Assembly (NCBI GenBank): GCA_047631555.1
Contig: JBLHZY010000002.1
Location: forward strand, 62,001-126,000
Reading direction: 5' to 3'
Length of the DNA: 64,000 nt
Source: JBLHZY01 sp047631555
GTDB lineage: Bacteria; Pseudomonadota; Alphaproteobacteria; Rhodobacterales; Rhodobacteraceae
The translations under genes were made by a program, and so were the position numbers. Of this stretch, positions 18,994-27,849 are shown in pieces (within the stretch, counting starts at the first letter, position 1; every line of letters starts with the position of its first letter). The notes beneath the pieces are model-generated. The model had not been told where the DNA came from. It saw nothing but the letters and a program-made list of their open reading frames with translations, and did no database searches.

Positions 18994-20019
18994 GTGCGTC
19001 AAAAGCTATTTATCCATATCGGGCTTCCCAAAACGGGCACAACAAGCTTTCAGGTTTTTTGCGCGCGTAATCGCGATTGGCTGGCTCAAAATGGCGTTTG
19101 CTATCCCGCGACCATGCGCGATCCAACCCCAACATCTAGCCAGCATCGGTTTTTGAATTCTGAGATGCGCGCGGAAATAGCTTCGGGTGCGCCCTATCGC
19201 ACGCACGCGATGAATGTCATTGCCCAAGAGGTGGAGCGTTCTGCCCTTCCTATGGCGCTAATCTCAGAAGAACAATTCAGCTATGAAAGCTGGCTCGCCG
19301 CGCCTTATCTGGCCCAGTTTCGCGCGCGTTTTGATGTGCGCATTCTCATACAGCTGCGCCGCCAAGATCGCTGGGCAGAATCGATGTTTGCTCAGGCGGT
19401 CCGCGGGGGCTATCCGCTCGATTTCAAACTGTTTCTTGGCGCGCAGGCAACCCAAGAGAGGCTTCATTGGGAGCATTTTTTAGGTATTTGGGCAAACGCC
19501 TTTGGCCGAGAAAATATCGTGGCAAGCTACTATCATGAAGGTGCGCCAAACGGCACGGCGCAACTGCTTTCCCGCATAGGTTTGCCGGCATTTTCCGGGC
19601 CGATCCCCGAGATATTCAACACCTCGCTCAATGGCGAAGCGATCGCCTTTTTGCAAAGCATTCGCAAGCTTAGCGAGGGCGCCTATCCGCAGCTGAATGC
19701 GCGCTTTGGTGCAGCACTTGCTGCGGCAACAAATGGGCCGCAGTATTCTGGTTTCACCGATCAAGAGCGCGCAACCTTTCTTGGAAATTATTCAGCCGGC
19801 AACAAAATTGTCAGCGCGCAGTATTTGGATGGCGCCGCGGTGGATCCTACGCTGCAGCCGCTCCCCTCACCGACCCAACCAATTGCAAAGGCCCGCCGCA
19901 CAGATATTTTGATGCAGATCCTCAACGCCGAGCGAATTTCGCCTCCCAATACCCCTACATTGGACGATCTCGAAGCCGCCTTTTCCCGCGCCTGTTTGCA
20001 GGAAGAAGCCTTCGCATGA
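18994..20019 (+). CDS. Sulfotransferase-like P-loop protein (second copy)
   Basis: A 341-residue protein with HIGLPKTGTT at residues 8-17, the canonical PAPS-binding loop, and RRQDRWAESMFAQAVRGG in the region of the 3'-phosphate site. It has the same length as the protein at 9064 but little identity. I start it at GTG 18994 because an AAGAAGG site lies about nine bases upstream; a TTG at 18967 would only add a basic tail. Its stop overlaps the next ATG by four bases. It would sulfate a carbohydrate; acceptor unknown. Confidence 0.78.
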   Translation: MRQKLFIHIGLPKTGTTSFQVFCARNRDWLAQNGVCYPATMRDPTPTSSQHRFLNSEMRAEIASGAPYRTHAMNVIAQEVERSALPMALISEEQFSYESWLAAPYLAQFRARFDVRILIQLRRQDRWAESMFAQAVRGGYPLDFKLFLGAQATQERLHWEHFLGIWANAFGRENIVASYYHEGAPNGTAQLLSRIGLPAFSGPIPEIFNTSLNGEAIAFLQSIRKLSEGAYPQLNARFGAALAAATNGPQYSGFTDQERATFLGNYSAGNKIVSAQYLDGAAVDPTLQPLPSPTQPIAKARRTDILMQILNAERISPPNTPTLDDLEAAFSRACLQEEAFA

Positions 20020-21797
20020 ACCGCACTCTGATTTACTTTATTTATCATCCTAAAGGACGCATCGACCTCTATATTCCGCCTTTGCTTGCGGCATTGCGCA
20101 CCCGGTTTGATCACATTCACGTCGTGTTTAATGGCCGCCTCGCCAAAGGGGCCGCAGCCCAATTGCATATGGCCGATACAATCCAAGAGCGGCCAAACAC
20201 TGGGTTTGATGTCGGCGCATATCGCGCTGCGATCAATGCGCTTCCGGGCGACGGCCTTGCCCAAATCGATGAGCTCACGCTTGCCAATTTTACCTTCTTT
20301 GGGCCGCTCAACGATATGCAAAACATCTGGGATTGGGCGGATGCAACGGATGTGGATTTCTGGGGTCTCTCGGCGCATGGCGCGCTCGATCACAATCCCT
20401 TTGGCGAGGGCGCGCTTCCCTATCATCTCAATTCTCACTGGATCACAATTCGCGCGCCTATGCTCCATTCAGAAGCCTTTGCGAATTGGTGGCAAGAGAT
20501 GCCTAAAATCGAAAGCTATGCTGACTCCGTCCTCCACCACGAAAGCCGGTTTACCGCCCATTTTGCCGCCCTTGGCTTTCGACATGCTGCTTTCCTCGAT
20601 CCCGCCCAAGATGGCGCCGCTTATCCTGCATTTGACGAAGCCGATAAGCATATCGCGCAGGGCTTTCCCATCCTCAAACGGCGGCTTTTCTATCATACTC
20701 CGGTTGCTTACAACGATTGGCATGGGGGCAATCCACGCCGCGCGCTCAATGCGCTATCCAAGCAAAACGGCTTTGATCCAAATCTAATATGGCAAAGCTT
20801 GGCTGGTGCGGCCGATCCATGGATTCTCTATCAAAACGCCGATTTGCTTTTCGTTGTGGATAGCGAGGCCGCGCCATCAGAACCCTATGAAGCCCCAAAT
20901 TTCTTGTTACATATCCCAGAGGAGCTGCGGCCCGCAGACCTGCTCCATCTAGCAAAAGCTCTGACGACGCCGGTGCATCTTCGCCTCAGTGGGGAGCAAT
21001 CTGAAGCGGTTGAAAATGCCCTTCGCGATCACCCCATGGTTTGCTCAATCTCTTCGGGAGGCGCTCACAGCGCTCTAAAAGCCTGCGCGTCAGACTCTGC
21101 AATCTTAATGGCGCGCTTACTTCGGGGCGACGGCAAATCACTGGCAAACGATCTTGCTCACATCGCGCGCAATCCAAGTGTCGCAAGCAGCGCCAAGGCG
21201 AAAATAGGTGCAACCGCGGCCTTTGGCATTGCCTTCCCGCCGGTTCAAACACATGGACCGACTGCCCGCGCGGATGCCTCATTGGAGCCAAACGAGCATC
21301 CGCCGTTTGGACAAGGTGCCAAAGTCGCTTGGGTGCGGGTGCGAATTGCCAACAAAATTGCGGCGTCGTGGCCTGCCCTTGAAAGCTGGGCACAGATTGC
21401 CGCCGAGGAAGGTTCGATCAGTATCGCGATTTCCAATTCAGAGGAGCTCCCGAGAAGCTTTGTAAAGCTCGAGGCACGCTATAGAGCGCTCGCGCGCCAG
21501 ATAGATGCGAAAGGCCCTTTTGAGGCGCCCGCGCGTTTGGCCCATCACATCGCCTATCCTCAAAGCGCCGAGGCGAAATCAGCTTGGGAAGAAGCTGCCG
21601 ACATTGCGCATGACGCAGGCCATACGTCCGGCTATAACGCCGGATATGCCGAAGGATATTCGCAAGCCCATACGCCCGCATTTGAAGACGGATATCAGAA
21701 AGGATTCGAAGCCGCCCTTGATCAAGCACGCAGTGAAACGCCTTATCTGGTTGATGCCCCAAAAACCGCGCGACGCTTGCTTCGGTGGCGCGCATGA
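20016..21797 (+). CDS. RgpF-family protein (second copy)
   Basis: A 593-residue protein with an N-terminal RgpF-like domain: MNRTLIYFIYHPKGRID, then NTGFDVGAYRAAI, LANFTFFGPL, NSHWITIRAPML and RLFYHTPVAYN. Here the domain is at the N terminus, unlike the protein at 10086 where it is C-terminal. The remaining 300 residues are Ala-rich with no recognised domain; the tail carries Gly/Tyr-rich repeats GHTSGYNAGYAEGYSQ. It is coupled to the sulfotransferase before it and to the sugar transferase after it by ATGA overlaps. Role in surface polysaccharide is inferred from family and context. Confidence 0.75.
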   Translation: MNRTLIYFIYHPKGRIDLYIPPLLAALRTRFDHIHVVFNGRLAKGAAAQLHMADTIQERPNTGFDVGAYRAAINALPGDGLAQIDELTLANFTFFGPLNDMQNIWDWADATDVDFWGLSAHGALDHNPFGEGALPYHLNSHWITIRAPMLHSEAFANWWQEMPKIESYADSVLHHESRFTAHFAALGFRHAAFLDPAQDGAAYPAFDEADKHIAQGFPILKRRLFYHTPVAYNDWHGGNPRRALNALSKQNGFDPNLIWQSLAGAADPWILYQNADLLFVVDSEAAPSEPYEAPNFLLHIPEELRPADLLHLAKALTTPVHLRLSGEQSEAVENALRDHPMVCSISSGGAHSALKACASDSAILMARLLRGDGKSLANDLAHIARNPSVASSAKAKIGATAAFGIAFPPVQTHGPTARADASLEPNEHPPFGQGAKVAWVRVRIANKIAASWPALESWAQIAAEEGSISIAISNSEELPRSFVKLEARYRALARQIDAKGPFEAPARLAHHIAYPQSAEAKSAWEEAADIAHDAGHTSGYNAGYAEGYSQAHTPAFEDGYQKGFEAALDQARSETPYLVDAPKTARRLLRWRA

Positions 21798-22492
21798 ACG
21801 TGCAAAAACGCGCGCTCGACCTGATCATTGCGATCCCCATGGCTCTCTTTTTGGCGCCGGTAATTGGGATGATAGCGGCAATGCTTTGGTCACAGGGGGC
21901 ACAAGTATTCTACATCTCGGATAGAATGCGCCGGCCCAATCAAACGTTTCGCCTGATCAAATTCTGCACAATGAAGCCCGTCCAAACGGACCACGGCCCA
22001 ACAGGCGCAGATAAGTCCGAGCGGATCACCAAACTGGGCCATCTGCTGCGTCGCTCAAGGCTCGATGAAACCCCGCAAATCTGGCACGTTTTGCGCGGAG
22101 AGATGAGCTTTGTTGGCCCGCGCCCAATTGATCCGGCCTATGTCGCGCTTTGCCCTGAATTGCTCCTGCCGATTTTGAAAATGCGACCGGGCGTAACAGG
22201 GCTGGCAACGCTGAAATATCACCGCCATGAGGCCAAACTGCTTTCGCGTTCAACCTGCGCCGATCAAAACTGGGCCCGATACGCGCATAACTGTTTGCCC
22301 CGAAAAGCCCGCCTTGATCTGATCTACGCGCGCCACCAAAGCATTGGTTTTGATCTATGGATCATGACGGCCACAATACTCGGCCTTTGGTCGGCGGCAT
22401 TCAAACAGCTTAGCCGATTTTGCCGCGCGGCCCTTCGCCAACTTGCCCACGATGCAGCAAAAACTGATCCAGCAAAACACAGGCCATCATAG
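21794..22492 (+). CDS. Bacterial sugar transferase (polyprenyl-phosphate glycosyl-1-phosphate transferase)
   Basis: A 232-residue monotopic membrane enzyme of the WcaJ/PglC superfamily that starts a polysaccharide by moving a sugar-1-phosphate to undecaprenyl phosphate. The N-terminal membrane helix is LDLIIAIPMALFLAPVIGMI; then RLIKFCTM, and the core RSRLDETPQIWHVLRGEMSFVGPRP with the catalytic Asp-Glu pair (DE). It overlaps the gene before it by ATGA. Its 3' end overlaps the 3' end of the convergent aroC gene by 83 bases; the last 40 residues are thus probably an extension not needed for catalysis. Confidence 0.9.
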   Translation: MNVQKRALDLIIAIPMALFLAPVIGMIAAMLWSQGAQVFYISDRMRRPNQTFRLIKFCTMKPVQTDHGPTGADKSERITKLGHLLRRSRLDETPQIWHVLRGEMSFVGPRPIDPAYVALCPELLLPILKMRPGVTGLATLKYHRHEAKLLSRSTCADQNWARYAHNCLPRKARLDLIYARHQSIGFDLWIMTATILGLWSAAFKQLSRFCRAALRQLAHDAAKTDPAKHRPS

Positions 22493-23516
22493 CTTCGCCA
22501 ACGGGAACGGCGCGAATTCCGACACAAGGATCGTGGCGACCTTTGGTAATGATTTCCGCGGCAGCGCCGGATTTGGTAATCGTCTGGCGGGTCTTAAGGA
22601 TCGAAGAGGTCGGCTTTACCGCAAAGCGCACGACAATATCTTGGCCGCTGGAAATGCCGCCCAAAATGCCGCCCGCATGGTTGGATGAAAACGTTGGCTT
22701 GCCATCGTTGCCCATGAAGATCTCATCCGCATTGGCCTCCCCGGTTAGCTCAGCCGCCGCCATGCCTTCGCCAATTTCGACGCCCTTAACGGCGTTGATG
22801 CTCATCATCGCTGCGGCCAGATCGGTATCGAGTTTGCCGTAAATCGGCGCGCCAAGTCCGGCCGGAACGCCGCGCGCCACAACTTCAACAATCGCCCCAA
22901 CGGAATTGCCGCTTTTGCGCAGATCATCAAGGTATTGCGCCCAGTCAGCAGCGGCCTTTGCATCCGGTGTCCAAAACGGGTTTTGCGCGATTTGCTCCCA
23001 ATCGAACTTTTCGCGATCGATCTTATGCGGGCCCATCTGAACCATATATCCGGTGATCTCGATTTGCGGCGCAAGCGCTGCCAAAGCCGCTCGCGCAATC
23101 CCGCCTGCAGCGACCCGTGCCGCCGTTTCGCGCGCAGAGGATCGCCCGCCACCGCGCGGATCGCGAATCCCATATTTCTGCCAATAGGTTATATCCGCAT
23201 GTCCGGGGCGGAATTTTTCGGCGATATCGCCGTAATCCTTAGAGCGCTGATCCGTGTTGCGGATCATCAATTGAATCGGCGTGCCGGTGCTTTGCCCCTC
23301 ATAAACGCCTGACAAAATCTCGACCTCATCGGCCTCGCGCCGTTGGGTGGTGAATTTGTTTTGGCCCGGTTTGCGCAGATCGAGCCAGCGTTGCAAATCG
23401 CTTGCATCAATCGCAATTCCCGGAGGGCAGCCATCAACCGTGGCGCCAAGGGCAGGCCCATGGCTTTCGCCCCATGTCGTCACACGGAAAAGATGGCCGA
23501 ATGTGTTGATGCTCAT
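22410..23516 (-). CDS. aroC: Chorismate synthase
   Basis: A 368-residue enzyme (EC 4.2.3.5) that turns EPSP into chorismate, the last shared step of aromatic biosynthesis, using reduced FMN. The signature blocks are present: GESHGPALGATVDGCPPG near the N terminus, RPGHADITYWQKYG, GGGRSSARETAARVAAG, and SNHAGGILGGISSGQ. Length matches the family. ATG 23516 precedes MSINTFGHLF; the frame is open a few codons further (MPKENP) but without a better ribosome site. It runs convergent into the sugar transferase gene. Confidence 0.97.
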   Translation of the reverse strand: MSINTFGHLFRVTTWGESHGPALGATVDGCPPGIAIDASDLQRWLDLRKPGQNKFTTQRREADEVEILSGVYEGQSTGTPIQLMIRNTDQRSKDYGDIAEKFRPGHADITYWQKYGIRDPRGGGRSSARETAARVAAGGIARAALAALAPQIEITGYMVQMGPHKIDREKFDWEQIAQNPFWTPDAKAAADWAQYLDDLRKSGNSVGAIVEVVARGVPAGLGAPIYGKLDTDLAAAMMSINAVKGVEIGEGMAAAELTGEANADEIFMGNDGKPTFSSNHAGGILGGISSGQDIVVRFAVKPTSSILKTRQTITKSGAAAEIITKGRHDPCVGIRAVPVGEAMMACVLLDQFLLHRGQVGEGPRGKIG

Positions 23517-23639
23517 GGGGTTCTCCTTTGGCACAAGGGCTTAAACACCGCGCCTTTGGCATAAGGGCATAAACGCTGCGCCCTTTCGCCTCAAGAGGTT
23601 TCCGCTTGCCCCGGCTCTGCGCCCGCCCTAGGTTCGCGC

Positions 23640-23721
23640 TACCTCGGGGTGCCCAGTTGGGCTGAGACGCATATGCGGACCCGTAGAACCTGAACCGGTT
23701 AACACCGGCGGAGGGAAGGTA
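23640..23721 (+). promoter_or_regulatory. TPP riboswitch (THI element)
   Basis: The conserved core is present: CTCGGGGTGCCC, then GGGCTGAGA at about 23659, then ACCCGTAGAACCTGA at 23679-23693, and GGAGGGAAGGT closing the P1 stem (TACCT 23640-23644 with AGGTA 23717-23721). A short hairpin CGGGC/GCCCG follows at 23723-23737. There is no T run, so control is probably on translation or by Rho. Bound TPP would shut down the thiBPQ operon. Confidence 0.97.
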
Positions 23722-23772
23722 ACGGGCAGCCCGCCCGCCTTGCTCCGCCCGCAATTGAGAGGAGCTTTTCTC

Positions 23773-24756
23773 ATGAAAACCATCACCCTCGCTGCGGGTA
23801 TCGCCATGATCGCATCCAGCGCCATGGCCGATACGCCAAAGCTTTCCGTCTATGCGCCCGATTATTTCGGCTCTGAATGGGGCCCCGGCCCTGCGATTGA
23901 GGCGGCATTTGAGGCGCAATGCGGCTGCGATTTGGAATATACAACGGGCGATGTTTTGCCCCGGCTTCTGCTGGAAGGTGCGCGCTCGGACGCTGATATC
24001 GCCATCGGGTTGAGCACAGATATCACAGCAAAAGCGCGCGCCAGTGGCCTGTTTGCGCCACATGGCGGCGATACAAGCGCTTTAGCGCTGCCGATTGAAT
24101 GGGCAGACGATACCTTCCTGCCCTTCGATTGGAGCTATGTCGCATTCGTCTATGACAACACCAAATTGGCCGATGCGCCCGCCTCTTTTGATGCGCTTTT
24201 GGCTCTGCCTGACAGCACCCGCATCGTGATCCAAGACCCGCGCAGCTCGGTTTCCGGCCTTGCGCTTTTGCTTTGGGTCAAGGCGACGTATGGGGAGAAA
24301 TCGGATGAGGTATGGGCAAAGCTCGCGCCAAAAATCATCACCGTCACCAAAGGTTGGTCCGAGGCATATGGGCTATTTACCGATGGCGAAGCGGACATGG
24401 TTTTGAGCTTCACGACCTCTCCTGCCTATCACATCATGGCCGAGGGTGATGAAACCAAGAGCGCTGCGATTTTCGACGAGGGGCATTATCTCTATGTGGA
24501 GTTGGCAGCCAAGCTGGCCAACACAGATAAGCCCGAATTGGCCGATGCCTTCTTGAAATTCATGCTGAGCCCTGCGTTTCAAAACATCATTCCTGAGGGC
24601 AACTGGTCATATCCTGCGGCCATCGCGCCTGATGCTTGGCCCGAGGGGTTCAAAGCACTGCCCCTGCCAAGCAAAGCGCTCTATTTCTCCGAGGAAGAGG
24701 CCGCCGCATTGCGCGAACCGGCATTGGAAGAATGGCGCGCCGCGCTGTCAAAATAA
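23773..24756 (+). CDS. thiB: Thiamine ABC transporter substrate-binding protein
   Basis: A 327-residue periplasmic protein binding thiamine, TMP or TPP. The signal peptide is residues 1-19 (hydrophobic LAAGIAMIASSAMA). The mature start TPKLSVYAPDYFGSEWGPGP and the ligand block TTSPAYHIMAEGDETKS match ThiB. ATG 23773 has AGAGGAGC about eight bases upstream. It is the first gene after the riboswitch and overlaps thiP by 25 bases. Confidence 0.95.
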   Translation: MKTITLAAGIAMIASSAMADTPKLSVYAPDYFGSEWGPGPAIEAAFEAQCGCDLEYTTGDVLPRLLLEGARSDADIAIGLSTDITAKARASGLFAPHGGDTSALALPIEWADDTFLPFDWSYVAFVYDNTKLADAPASFDALLALPDSTRIVIQDPRSSVSGLALLLWVKATYGEKSDEVWAKLAPKIITVTKGWSEAYGLFTDGEADMVLSFTTSPAYHIMAEGDETKSAAIFDEGHYLYVELAAKLANTDKPELADAFLKFMLSPAFQNIIPEGNWSYPAAIAPDAWPEGFKALPLPSKALYFSEEEAAALREPALEEWRAALSK

Positions 24757-26297
24757 CCACACTCGGCATTGCGGGGGGCGCTTCGGCGTCCCTCGTTTTG
24801 ATGCTGACACTGGGAACATTGGCTGCCGTTTTCTGGCGCGCCGATGGGCTTGGCAGCTTAAGCGCGGCTGATTGGTCTGCATTGCGCTTCACGTTGATGC
24901 AGGCCTTCTTGTCAGCCGCGCTTTCCATTGGCTTGGCGATACCCGTCGCGCGAGCGCTTGCTCGGCGGCGCTTTTGGGGGCGCTCTGCTTTGATCGCCTT
25001 GATGGGGGCGCCCTTTATTTTGCCGACAATCGTTGCCGTGCTTGGGCTTGTCGCTGTTTTTGGTCGCTCCGGTTTGGCTGGTCGGGCGTTGGGACTGTTT
25101 GGGATTGAACCGCTCTCGATTTACGGATTGCACGGCATCTTATTGGCGCATGTTTTCTTCAATCTGCCACTGGCGACCCGTTTGATATTGCAAGGCTGGC
25201 TCGCCATCCCGGGAGAGCATTATCGCCTTGCGCAGTCTTTGAATTTTGCGCCGTCTGTTTCGCGGCGCGTGATCGAATGGCCTATGCTGCGCGAAATTGT
25301 TCCAGGCGCTTTTACGGTCATTTTCGTGCTCTGCACCACATCATTTGCTGTGGCTCTCGCGCTTGGCGGCGGGCCAAGATCGACGACAATTGAGCTGGCA
25401 ATCTACCAAGCCTTTCGCTTTGACTTTGATCTGGGGAGTGCAGCTTTGCTCGGGCTTATCCAGCTTAGCATATGTGCTTTCGCAGCCGCTGCTGCACTAT
25501 GGTTGCGCGTTCCGCAGATGGCGCAGGCCGGTTTGGATCGTGTGATTTCTATGCCCGAAATCGGGCCGTTTAGGCGCATTTTCGATTGGCTTTTTATTGC
25601 GCTTACCGCAGCTTTTTTGCTGATCCCCTTGGGAACAATTGTGGCGCGCGGACTGTCGGAAATTTTTGAGCTTCCCCTCTCTGTTTGGCAGGCCGCGGGT
25701 CGTTCTTGCGCAATGGCTCTTGGATCGTCGCTGCTGACGATTGCGCTTTCTTTGCCCTTGGCATGGGCCGCCGCATCAAAAAGGCGCGCAGGCTTGTGGG
25801 CCGAGGGGATTGGATTTTTGACCATTGCGGCTTCTCCTTTGGTTATGGGGACCGGGCTCTTCATCATGCTTTACGGCTGGGTAAACCCGGTTTCTTGGGC
25901 CTTGGTGATCACAGTTGTTGTTAATGCGGCGATGGCGCTTCCCTTTGCGATGCGTGCGCTTGTTCCTGCGATTTCTGGCGCGAGGGCGCAATTTGGACCG
26001 CTTGCGCAGAGCCTTGATCTTCGTGGATGGGCTACTTGGCGCTGGCTATGGTGGCCGCGGTTGCGCCCGGCTCTTGGGTTTTGCGCAGGGCTTTCGGGCG
26101 CCCTATCGATGGGGGATCTTGGTGTGATTGCTTTGTTTGCTGATCCGGATCATGCGAGCCTACCGTTGCAGATGTATCGCTTGATGGCCGCGTATCGAAT
26201 GGATCAAGCTGCGGGCGCGGCGTTGCTTTTGCTTGGGCTTAGTTTGGCAATTTTTTGGGTTTTTGATCGAGGGGGCCGGGTGAATGCTGAAGCTTGA
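24732..26297 (+). CDS. thiP: Thiamine ABC transporter permease
   Basis: A 521-residue inner-membrane protein with about twelve helices, made of two fused permease domains, as in ThiP and related iron (FbpB-type) permeases. Each half has a cytoplasmic EAA-like loop (EHYRLAQSLNFAPS...EWPMLREIVPG, and FGPLAQSLDLRGWATWRWLWWPRLRPALG). ATG 24732 sits inside the end of thiB; a GGAAGA site is just upstream, giving translational coupling. It carries thiamine across the membrane with ThiB and ThiQ. Confidence 0.93.
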   Translation: MARRAVKITTLGIAGGASASLVLMLTLGTLAAVFWRADGLGSLSAADWSALRFTLMQAFLSAALSIGLAIPVARALARRRFWGRSALIALMGAPFILPTIVAVLGLVAVFGRSGLAGRALGLFGIEPLSIYGLHGILLAHVFFNLPLATRLILQGWLAIPGEHYRLAQSLNFAPSVSRRVIEWPMLREIVPGAFTVIFVLCTTSFAVALALGGGPRSTTIELAIYQAFRFDFDLGSAALLGLIQLSICAFAAAAALWLRVPQMAQAGLDRVISMPEIGPFRRIFDWLFIALTAAFLLIPLGTIVARGLSEIFELPLSVWQAAGRSCAMALGSSLLTIALSLPLAWAAASKRRAGLWAEGIGFLTIAASPLVMGTGLFIMLYGWVNPVSWALVITVVVNAAMALPFAMRALVPAISGARAQFGPLAQSLDLRGWATWRWLWWPRLRPALGFCAGLSGALSMGDLGVIALFADPDHASLPLQMYRLMAAYRMDQAAGAALLLLGLSLAIFWVFDRGGRVNAEA

Positions 26298-26982
26298 CGG
26301 AGTGATTTTGCGCCATGGCGATGGGTTTTCTTTGGAGGCGGATTTTGCCGTTGCTAAAGGCGCGCGCGTGGCCATCGTCGGGCCTTCGGGCGCGGGAAAG
26401 TCTTCGCTTTTAGCGGGTATTGCGGGATTTTCAGTTCCAGACAGTGGCAAGATTTGTTGGGACGGCTTGGATTTAGCGGACAGTCCGCCCGGCGCACGCC
26501 CGATTTCGATGATCTTTCAGGACAACAATCTTTTCCCGCATCTTACTGCTGCTCAGAATATTGGGCTTGGCATTTCATCGCGTGGGAAACTTCACCCAAG
26601 AGAGGCGGCCTTGGTAGAAGGCGCGCTCAAACAGGTCGGGCTTGAGGGGCTTGGGGATCGCAAACCCAAGGCGCTTTCTGGCGGGCAGCAAAGCCGGGTC
26701 GCTTTGGCACGGATGGTTTTGCAGGGGAAGCCTTTGGTTTTACTGGACGAGCCGTTTTCGGCCCTTGGCCCTGCGTTGCGCATGGAGATGCTCGATCTTT
26801 TGAGCGCGCTTTGCGATCGGACCGGCGCGACCGTTTTGATGGTGAGCCATGATCCTTCGGACGCGCTGCGGTTTGCCAGCCATGTCATTTGGTTGGATCA
26901 GGGGCAAGCGCACCCGCCGCTGCCAACGGATGAGATCATGGCCAATCCGCCAGAGGCGTTGCGCGCTTATCTTGGGCTGTGA
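26284..26982 (+). CDS. thiQ: Thiamine ABC transporter ATP-binding protein
   Basis: A 232-residue ATPase. Walker A is GPSGAGKS at residues 33-40, the Q-loop is IFQDNNLFPHLTA, the signature LSGGQQSR is at 131-138, and Walker B VLLDEPF at 152-158, with SHDPSDA as the H-loop. It overlaps thiP by 14 bases. It powers thiamine uptake and ends the operon; a terminator follows. Confidence 0.95.
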   Translation: MLKLDGVILRHGDGFSLEADFAVAKGARVAIVGPSGAGKSSLLAGIAGFSVPDSGKICWDGLDLADSPPGARPISMIFQDNNLFPHLTAAQNIGLGISSRGKLHPREAALVEGALKQVGLEGLGDRKPKALSGGQQSRVALARMVLQGKPLVLLDEPFSALGPALRMEMLDLLSALCDRTGATVLMVSHDPSDALRFASHVIWLDQGQAHPPLPTDEIMANPPEALRAYLGL

Positions 26983-26986
26983 AACG

Positions 26987-27017
26987 AAAAAAGCGCCCCC
27001 GATCCGGGAGCGCTTTT
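26987..27017. terminator. Bidirectional terminator between thiQ and petC
   Basis: AAAAAAGCGC plus CCCCG pairs with CGGGAGCGCTTTT around a short loop. The A run on one side and T run on the other let it end both thiBPQ (plus) and petABC (minus). Confidence 0.88.
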
Positions 27018-27040
27018 GAATTTAGTGCAACAAGGAAGGG

Positions 27041-27838
27041 TCAGTGCTGACCTTTGCCTTTGTGCGGCGCCCAGAGGCGTTTGTTTGTCAGATAGAGCAG
27101 CGTTGTGAGCAGGAGCAAGAATGCAACGGCTACGAAGCCTGCGTGCTTGCGGGCCATCATTTTTGGCTCGGCCGCCCACATCAGGAAGGCTGCGACATCT
27201 TCTGCTTCGTGGTGCAGCTCGTTTGAGTGACCATCGGCAAATTCAACATCTTCGCCGTAAAGCGGAGGGGACATTGAAATCCATCCGCCGGGGAAGGCTG
27301 TGTTTTCGTACAGGACCGTGCCAGCTTGCTCTTTTTCTTCACCGGTGTAGCTGGTGAGGATCGCCACGATATATTCGGGGCCGCCGATGCCGCGCACGAA
27401 TTGGTTGACCCCAAGGCCATATGGACCGTGGAAACCAGCGCGTGCTTTGGCCATCAAGGAAAGATCCGGCGCAGTCTCGACGTTTGATTTCGGAAACTTG
27501 TCCGATGGCTTTGCGGCCACATCTTCGTCAAGGTCTGCATCGTATACAGTGAAGTTTTGAGCTGCATAGGCGCGCACTTGGTCTTCTGGAAGGCCAGGAC
27601 CTCCAGCATCGCCGAGCGTGCGGATCGGAACCTGCTTCAAACCGTGGCAGCCGGAGCAGACCTCAGTATAGATTTGCAGGCCGCGTTGCAGCTGAAACTG
27701 ATCGAATTTGCCAAATGGGCCTTCAAAGGAGAAGTCCACATCGTGGATTTTATGCGCCGCTTCCGAGGCAACGGCCCCGCCCGTTGTAAGGGCGAGCGCT
27801 GCGATTGCGGCGAGGGTGAGCTTCTTGATCATCATCAT
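27041..27838 (-). CDS. petC: Cytochrome c1 of the bc1 complex
   Basis: A 265-residue periplasm-facing heme protein of ubiquinol:cytochrome c reductase. The signal peptide runs to about A24; the heme motif is C61-S-G-C64-H65. APDLSLMAKAR and YILTSYTGE-like (IVAILTSYTGEEKE) blocks are typical. A C-terminal membrane helix (GFVAVAFLLLLTTLLYL) anchors it, followed by a basic tail. ATG 27838 has AGAGG upstream; two more ATG codons follow directly. It accepts electrons from the Rieske protein and passes them to cytochrome c2 or cy. Confidence 0.97.
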   Translation of the reverse strand: MMMIKKLTLAAIAALALTTGGAVASEAAHKIHDVDFSFEGPFGKFDQFQLQRGLQIYTEVCSGCHGLKQVPIRTLGDAGGPGLPEDQVRAYAAQNFTVYDADLDEDVAAKPSDKFPKSNVETAPDLSLMAKARAGFHGPYGLGVNQFVRGIGGPEYIVAILTSYTGEEKEQAGTVLYENTAFPGGWISMSPPLYGEDVEFADGHSNELHHEAEDVAAFLMWAAEPKMMARKHAGFVAVAFLLLLTTLLYLTNKRLWAPHKGKGQH

Positions 27839-27849
27839 TTGATCCTCTC

